Source: Micractinium sp. NFX-FRZ (taxonomy: Eukaryota; Chlorophyta; Trebouxiophyceae; Chlorellales; Chlorellaceae). Taken from it: DNA of 14,162 bases. Of this stretch, positions 9,851 through 14,162 are shown piece by piece; within the stretch, counting starts at the first letter, position 1, and every line of letters starts with the position of its first letter. The notes beneath the pieces are model-generated. The model did no database searches, was not told the DNA's origin, and was given only the letters and a program-made list of their open reading frames with translations. A program made the position numbers and the translations under genes. The stretch lies in NCBI GenBank assembly GCA_029339195.1, contig JAPTJF010000778.1, positions 1 to 14,162 of the forward strand, read 5' to 3'.

Positions 9851-12235
9851 TTACTCGTCCAGCATGGCGAGCTCGATGGCAAAGTCGTCGCGCTCCACCG
9901 TGGGGGAGTTGGGGTCGGTGGCGCACTCCTCAAAGGCGCGCCCAAACTGCAGCTCGTACGCCTCGTCCTCGGGCACAGTCTCCAGCACGCAGTCGGAGAC
10001 AGGGAAGCCGACGCACATGAGCGCGTAGCCCTGGGGTGCCAGGAGGGGTGGGAGGGTGGGGTGAAGTGGGGCAGGTAAGAGAGGGAGAGGTTGGGCGAGG
10101 GATAGAGGCAGGCAGAGCACCGGCGGCCGTGCACAGTCCCTGCCCCGCCTGGGCGCACGCCCTCCACAGCAGGCCCCGCGGGCGGCTTCACACACGCTCT
10201 CTGCCGCAGCCGCTGACTTGCCCCCCTCCCACCCTGTTCCCATGCCCCCGTGGCCCACCTTGTCGCGCAGGGACTTGGAGAGGCCCAGGCTGTGGGGCTG
10301 GTACATCTCCCCCTCCACCACCTTGACGGTGCAGGCGGTGCAGCAGCCCAGGCGGCAGGCGTAGGGCAGGTCCAGCCCCTGCTCCTCGGCCGCAAACAGG
10401 ACATACCTGCACCAGGGGGGGGGAAGCGGTAGGTCGGCAGGAGGCAATGAGCAGGGGCACGGCCGGAGGGGGGGGCAGGGCCAGCAGAAGGGAGCCAGTG
10501 GGGAGGGCTGCCCCAGCGTGCACGTCGCTCCCCACACCTGCGCTGCTCCGAGCCTGACGTGCCCTGCACGTGCTGCGTGCTGTGCAGCGCCCTGCCCAGC
10601 GCTGCTCAGCGCACCACAGCACCATGCACCGCCAACTGCCCTCTCCCACACGCCTACTAGGGCAGTGCATCCCATGCAAGCCCCGGCTGCCCTCAGAACA
10701 GTGCATGCCTGGCCCACATCTGCCAACACCTCTCACCCAGCACCCCCGCGCAGCCCCGCGCACCCACCTGTCCTCTGGCACCTCCACCACCTCCTCCCCC
10801 GCCCTGGCGCCTGCCCGCCCTCCACTCTGCTGTCCCGCCTCGCTCCCCCCAGCCCTCTGCCCCGGCCCACGCCGCCGGCCCACGCCACCCACCTGTCCTC
10901 CGGCACCTCCACCTCCAGCTCCTCCCCCGTGTAGTTGTTCATGATCTTGACCTTGTGGACAGGGGCCGTGCCCATGCCGGGGCCCTCGCCCGACAGGTAC
11001 CCCGCCACGCCGCCGCGGTACACCGCGCTGCCGCCCTGCACAACAGAGGGGGTGGGGGAGGGGTGGGAGGGGTGGGAGGGGCGGCGCGGTTCAGTGCGCG
11101 ACTCGCAACCGGCAGGAGGTATGCATGCAACCAGCTGCGGTGAGGTGACACGGCATGTGTTGGCATGGCACGGCTGCTTTGCCGTGACACAGCAGGACAT
11201 GCAAGCCGGCGGCGACCCCACGTGCAGGTGCAGTCCTCCCCAGGCTCCTGTCTGTCTGCCTTCTCTCTGGTGTTGTGTGGCCCTCACTTCACCTGCCCTC
11301 ACCTGCCCCCCGGCCCCCTGCCCGCTATCACCCCTGCCTCTGTTGCTGCTGCCCCCGCACCGCACTTCCCACCCACCCTCTGCCCGCCAACTCAAACGCC
11401 CACACCACCCCATGCCCTGCCTCCCCCTCTCTTCGTGCCCCCAACCGCTCCCACTCACGACGAGGCGCGACCCCGAGTTGAACTCCTCCTGCACCCACAG
11501 GTCCACGGCGCCGTCCTTCTCGTACAGCTGGCGCCACTCCTCCGTCGACAGGCTGGCGTAGCTTTCGGGGCGCCCAGCGCCGCTGCTGCCGTTGCTGCCG
11601 CTGGGCCCCGCGCCGTCCTCTTCGTCCAGGCTCAGATTCTGCAGGTCGCTGCCCACGGTGAGGCCGATGGGACCCAGGCTCACTCCGGCGGCGTCCATCA
11701 TGCGGTTGACCTGCTGGGCGGCGCCAACCTTCTGCTCCTTCTTGGCCTTCTTCTCGGCGGGGGCGGCGGCGGCCGCAGGCGCAGCGGGGGCCGCAGGCTC
11801 TGCCTCCTCCTGCAGCAACAGAGTCCAAGGGGCCAGCGTGACTCACGGTGGGATGCTGAGCGGTTGGGCTGGGTGAACAATAGGGAGGAGACCGCAGGCG
11901 AATGCTCGCAGACAGCACCAGGAGGGAGCGGCAGCAGGCGGCGGCGGCGCACCAGCTTGACGTCCTTGCCGATGGTGAGGCCAATGGGGCCTGCAGATGG
12001 CAGGCCGTGTGCAATGTGTCAACAGGGGAGGGTGGTAGGCGCCTGCCACACGCATTTCCCTCGTGGAGGCTGCGCAGCTCCTCAACTCACCCAGCACGTC
12101 GCCCAGACCCAGCGCCCCCTTCTTCTCCTGCGTGTTGTTGGCTTGGCACACCACCGTACCGGCCCGCCGGCGCCTGCTGGAGGCGCTAGGGCGCGCCAGA
12201 ACCACGGAGGAGTGGACTGTGGCTGCTAGCGACAT
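9851..12235 (-). CDS. FdC2: Plastid [2Fe-2S] ferredoxin, FdC2-type, with extended N-terminal region
   Basis: Model, in transcription order: exons 12235-12091, 11990-11953 (38 nt), 11809-11459, 11035-10893, 10406-10259 and 10030-9851; 1005 nt, 334 aa, phases 1, 0, 0, 2, 0. Residues 1 to about 30 are rich in Ser/Ala/Arg with no early acid, a chloroplast transit peptide likely ending near VVCQA. An extension (about 31-200) has a motif LGPIGLT at 48-54 and again at 106-112, an Ala/Pro/Lys linker, and a block STEEWRQLYEKDGAVDLWVQ (149-168). The ferredoxin domain starts near 204. Cluster ligands are C243, C248, C251 and C281 in plant spacing (x4, x2, x29), with an extra C247 (CRLGCCTAC). The C-terminus, GYALMCVGFP through RDDFAIELAMLDE, extends past ordinary photosynthetic ferredoxin and matches what I know of plant FdC2. 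Role: stromal one-electron carrier; partners are not deducible here. Confidence 0.88.
10761..10929 (-). repeat. Duplicated exon end plus splice donor in a ferredoxin intron
   Basis: The end of exon 4 and its donor (10929-10886, minus strand) recur inside the following intron at 10801-10761. The second copy is nearly identical, with a 3-nt in-frame deletion and about two substitutions. Both copies read (E)VEVPED followed by AG and a GTGGGTG donor. Just upstream of the second copy is an AG giving a possible 36-nt exon, about 10805-10770, that enters and leaves in phase 2. It could be an exon relic or an alternative exon. Confidence 0.75.
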
Positions 12236-12747
12236 GTTGGGAGGTCTTTGGTGACAGTGCAGAACGTGTGGAGCTCAGTGCAACGCTGCAGCGTGCATTT
12301 GCCGGCCATCATCCGAAGCCGAAATCCTGCCACGTAGGATGAGGGTTGGTGGGGGCAAACCTTGCGTCTACACAGCTCCCTGGCCCTGCCCGTTCCGGGT
12401 CTGAGCTTCAGAGTTGCAAAGGGGCCATCCGAAAGCGGCGCACGGCATGAAGGCACCAAACTGAGTGGCCACCCGCTGGTGGTGCCAGCAGGACGTGATG
12501 CACAGGCCGGCGTGCGCTAGTGGCTGTGGCTGTGCTGCGGCCCCCGAGCTTGTAAGCATGTTGCTTGCAAGCGATGGCCATCACATGCATGCACATGACA
12601 ATGGCCAAACCAAACACGCATGCAGAAGGGAACTGGCATATCGGCAAGAGAATGTGGCGCCAGCCTTGGCTGAATCATAAAGAGCATGCTGTCGTGTGCA
12701 TCCCAGTGCATCCCAGACCAAGATTTGTACAATATCATTGTCACTGA

Positions 12748-12766
12748 GGTTGTTCACTGAACAACC
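12748..12766. repeat. Perfect 8-bp inverted repeat with 3-nt loop
   Basis: GGTTGTTC is followed by ACT and then its exact complement GAACAACC. It could form a DNA or RNA hairpin, or be a palindromic factor-binding site. It lies in the less GC-rich core between divergent genes, about 510 bases from the ferredoxin start and 540 from the TRAP-alpha start. Confidence 0.75.
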
Positions 12767-12902
12767 ATAGCCCGACGCTGGAACGGCAGTGCAGGGCGCG
12801 GGACAGCCAAACCTGCGCTTGCGGCACCGACCTGACTACAAGATGGGCATCACAACCTGATGCCAGAGCCAGACACAGCTGCACCATGTTGCGACTGAGA
12901 AA

Positions 12903-12920
12903 GTTGATGGGCTCATCAAC
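12903..12920. repeat. Perfect 7-bp inverted repeat with 4-nt loop
   Basis: GTTGATG is followed by GGCT and then CATCAAC, about 140 bases from the first hairpin. Its function is unknown; it may be a palindromic binding site in the shared promoter region. Confidence 0.7.
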
Positions 12921-13304
12921 AAACAATGTGACAAACCAACGGATAATGTCGCAGTGTGGCCGTTGGGTGGGAGGCCCGGCCGGGCGACGGCCAGGCCGCT
13001 TGGCTCGACAGGCGTGGCCTGGCAATGACCAAGGGTGCTGCAGAACTGCTTAGAGAGGCTCCTTTATGTCACACCCAGGTCATCCAGTCTGCACAATGGC
13101 AGTGTGCGCGCCAGGGGGGAGGGCGGAACCACCCTGGCGGCAATGTGCCTCTAGCAACGCCAGCGCGCCACAGCAGGCAGTGAAAGTGCGGCCCTCGCTT
13201 CACGCGCTCCAGTGCACTGATCCTCGCGGCCCTCGCACCACCGACCCACCCGCCACCTTCAAGCAGGGCCGAAGCTTGTTGCAGCGGCAGCGCAGCGGCA
13301 GAAC

Positions 13305-14101
13305 ATGCGCAGCTTCGCCAGCGTTGCGGCCCTGGGGCTGCTGGCAGCCTCCCTGCTGCTGCTGGGTGAGTGGTGGGCAGGCTGACGGGCGCCGATCCTG
13401 TCTCTACGGCCATCAAGCCCCGAGGGGCAGATGCCCAGCCGCGGCTTTGCAGGGCGCGGCGTGCCCTGCGGCACGCACCGTGTGGCCGCAGAGGAGGCGC
13501 CTGACGGATGCAGCGGCGAGCGGGCAGGAGCTGAACAAAGGTCCCCTCGCCCCGCCCGCCCGCCCGCCTGCCCGCCGCCTAGTGCTGCCAGCAGCCCTCA
13601 CCGACCCTGCCTGCCCCCCTGCCTGCCTGCCTCACCCTGCAGCTGGCGCCGCCAGCGCGCAGGACGATGTGCAGATCATGAGCTGGTGGCCCGAGCACCC
13701 CACCAAGTCGTTCTTCCCCGGCAAGCAGGCCAGCTGCGTGCTGGGCGTGCGCAACGCGGGCAGCGAGAAGATGAACGTCACCTACGCCCTCGCCCAGCTC
13801 GCCTCCCCCTACAACGCCTCCATGAACCTGTTCAACTTCACCGGAGCGGTGAGGCCCCACCGCCTGGGCGGGCCGCCTGCTGGGGGCTGTTGCAACAGGC
13901 GGCGAGGGGCGGTCGGTGTGGCGTCGTTACGCCGACACGTGCGCACAGTGCCGTGCGTGTCAGTGTTGACCAGGCATACTGCTGCACCTGGAGGCTGCCC
14001 TGCCCCGCCTGTCCCCGCCCTTCTCCTGCAACTCACCACCTGCCAGGAAACCGGGTGCTCACCGCACCCCCCTCACCGCACCCCCCTCGACCTCCCCCCT
14101 C

Positions 14102-14162
<61 letters not shown>
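13305..14162 (+). CDS. SSR1: Translocon-associated protein subunit alpha (TRAP-alpha/SSR1), 5' part
   Basis: Model: exons 13305-13365 (phase 1 end) and 13643-13848 (phase 0 end), then an intron; 89 residues are seen. Residues 1-26 are a signal peptide: a short basic start, a Leu/Ala-rich core, and cleavage predicted after ASA (24-26) before QDD. The lumenal part has SWWPEHPTKSFFPGKQ (34-49), CVLGVRNAGSEKMNVTY (52-68) and LASPYNASMNLFNFTG (73-88), the beta-sandwich pattern of TRAP-alpha (a Phe/Pro-Gly turn, then a VGxxNxGxxxxNVT-like strand, then SPY and NFT). Sequons lie at N65, N78 and N85. TRAP-alpha is a single-pass ER membrane protein of the TRAP complex beside Sec61, aiding translocation of some signal peptides. 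The expected continuation and C-terminal membrane span are not in the window; sequence after 14040 does not encode them. Confidence 0.82.
14058..14085. repeat. Two perfect 14-bp tandem units
   Basis: The unit CTCACCGCACCCCC occurs twice back to back in the last TRAP-alpha intron, just before the terminal C run. It indicates a low-complexity C-rich tract. Confidence 0.85.
14103..14162. repeat. 60-base uninterrupted poly-C at the window end
   Basis: Every base from 14103 to the end is C. It follows a C-rich intronic tract, so it could begin as real repeat. A pure run reaching exactly to the edge suggests a contig end, slippage or a sequencing artefact (poly-G on the other strand). Confidence 0.95.

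Larger units (their letters stand above)
12236..13304. promoter_or_regulatory. Divergent intergenic region between the ferredoxin and TRAP-alpha genes
   Basis: About 1.07 kb separates the divergent start codons, so it should carry both promoters and 5' UTRs. It has a markedly less GC-rich core (about 12540-12960). Two perfect short inverted repeats (12748-12766 and 12903-12920) and a perfect tandem 10-mer TGCATCCCAG (12697-12716) lie within it. No convincing coding exon or tRNA was seen. No clear TATA box at a standard distance from either start. Confidence 0.55.

Noticed and set aside
9433..10569. Minus-strand 378-codon open frame overlapping the ferredoxin exons in another frame
   Set aside because: It reads the cluster-binding exons out of frame and gives a low-complexity Pro/Ser/Arg product.
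12741..13025. Minus-strand 94-codon open frame between the divergent genes, partly hydrophobic
   Set aside because: It spans both hairpin repeats, has no family resemblance I can name and no splice support.
14041..14100. Possible third TRAP-alpha exon after CTGCCAG at about 14045
   Set aside because: In the required phase it encodes only a His/Pro-rich stretch unlike the expected TRAP-alpha continuation.

Overview
The window is nuclear DNA of a GC-rich, intron-rich eukaryote, most likely a chlorophyte green alga; a Chlorella-like trebouxiophyte is my guess. The evidence is short exons with GT(G/A)(A/C/G)G donors and CAG acceptors, many (CCCG)n, (GGGA)n and (GCCT)n tracts in introns, a chloroplast-type ferredoxin with a transit peptide, a plant-type GT77 glycosyltransferase, and candidate TGTAA polyadenylation signals. 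No prokaryotic operon, mobile element, CRISPR array, tRNA or rRNA was seen. Every gene is split, so unspliced reading frames mislead. I built each gene model by joining exons on splice sites and codon phase; all internal exon lengths close in frame.

There are four genes. (1) Positions 1-3007, minus strand, 3' end outside the window: a type II membrane glycosyltransferase of the GT77 / nucleotide-diphospho-sugar transferase family (RRA/XEG113-like arabinosyltransferase), 8 exons seen. (2) Positions 4688-8347, plus strand: a complete 9-exon RNA-binding protein (about 543 aa) with two RRMs, a RanBP2-type zinc finger and a long Gly/Met/Ala/Tyr-rich tail. (3) Positions 9851-12235, minus strand: a complete 6-exon plastid [2Fe-2S] ferredoxin of the FdC2 type (about 334 aa), with an unusual N-terminal extension carrying a duplicated LGPIGLT motif. 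(4) Positions 13305 to the end, plus strand, 3' end outside the window: the signal peptide and first lumenal part of translocon-associated protein alpha (TRAP-alpha/SSR1).

Genes 1/2 and 3/4 are divergent pairs sharing upstream regions of about 1.7 kb and 1.1 kb. Genes 2/3 are convergent over about 1.5 kb, and their predicted 3' UTRs overlap. The four genes have unrelated roles (Golgi glycosylation, RNA binding, plastid electron transfer, ER translocation), so this is an ordinary nuclear neighbourhood, not a functional cluster. The points most worth checking are the N-terminal extension of the ferredoxin, a duplicated exon end inside one of its introns that could act as a 36-nt frame-preserving exon, and the frame-neutral small exons in the tail of the RNA-binding protein. 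The window ends in 60 consecutive C residues, which may be an assembly-edge artefact.
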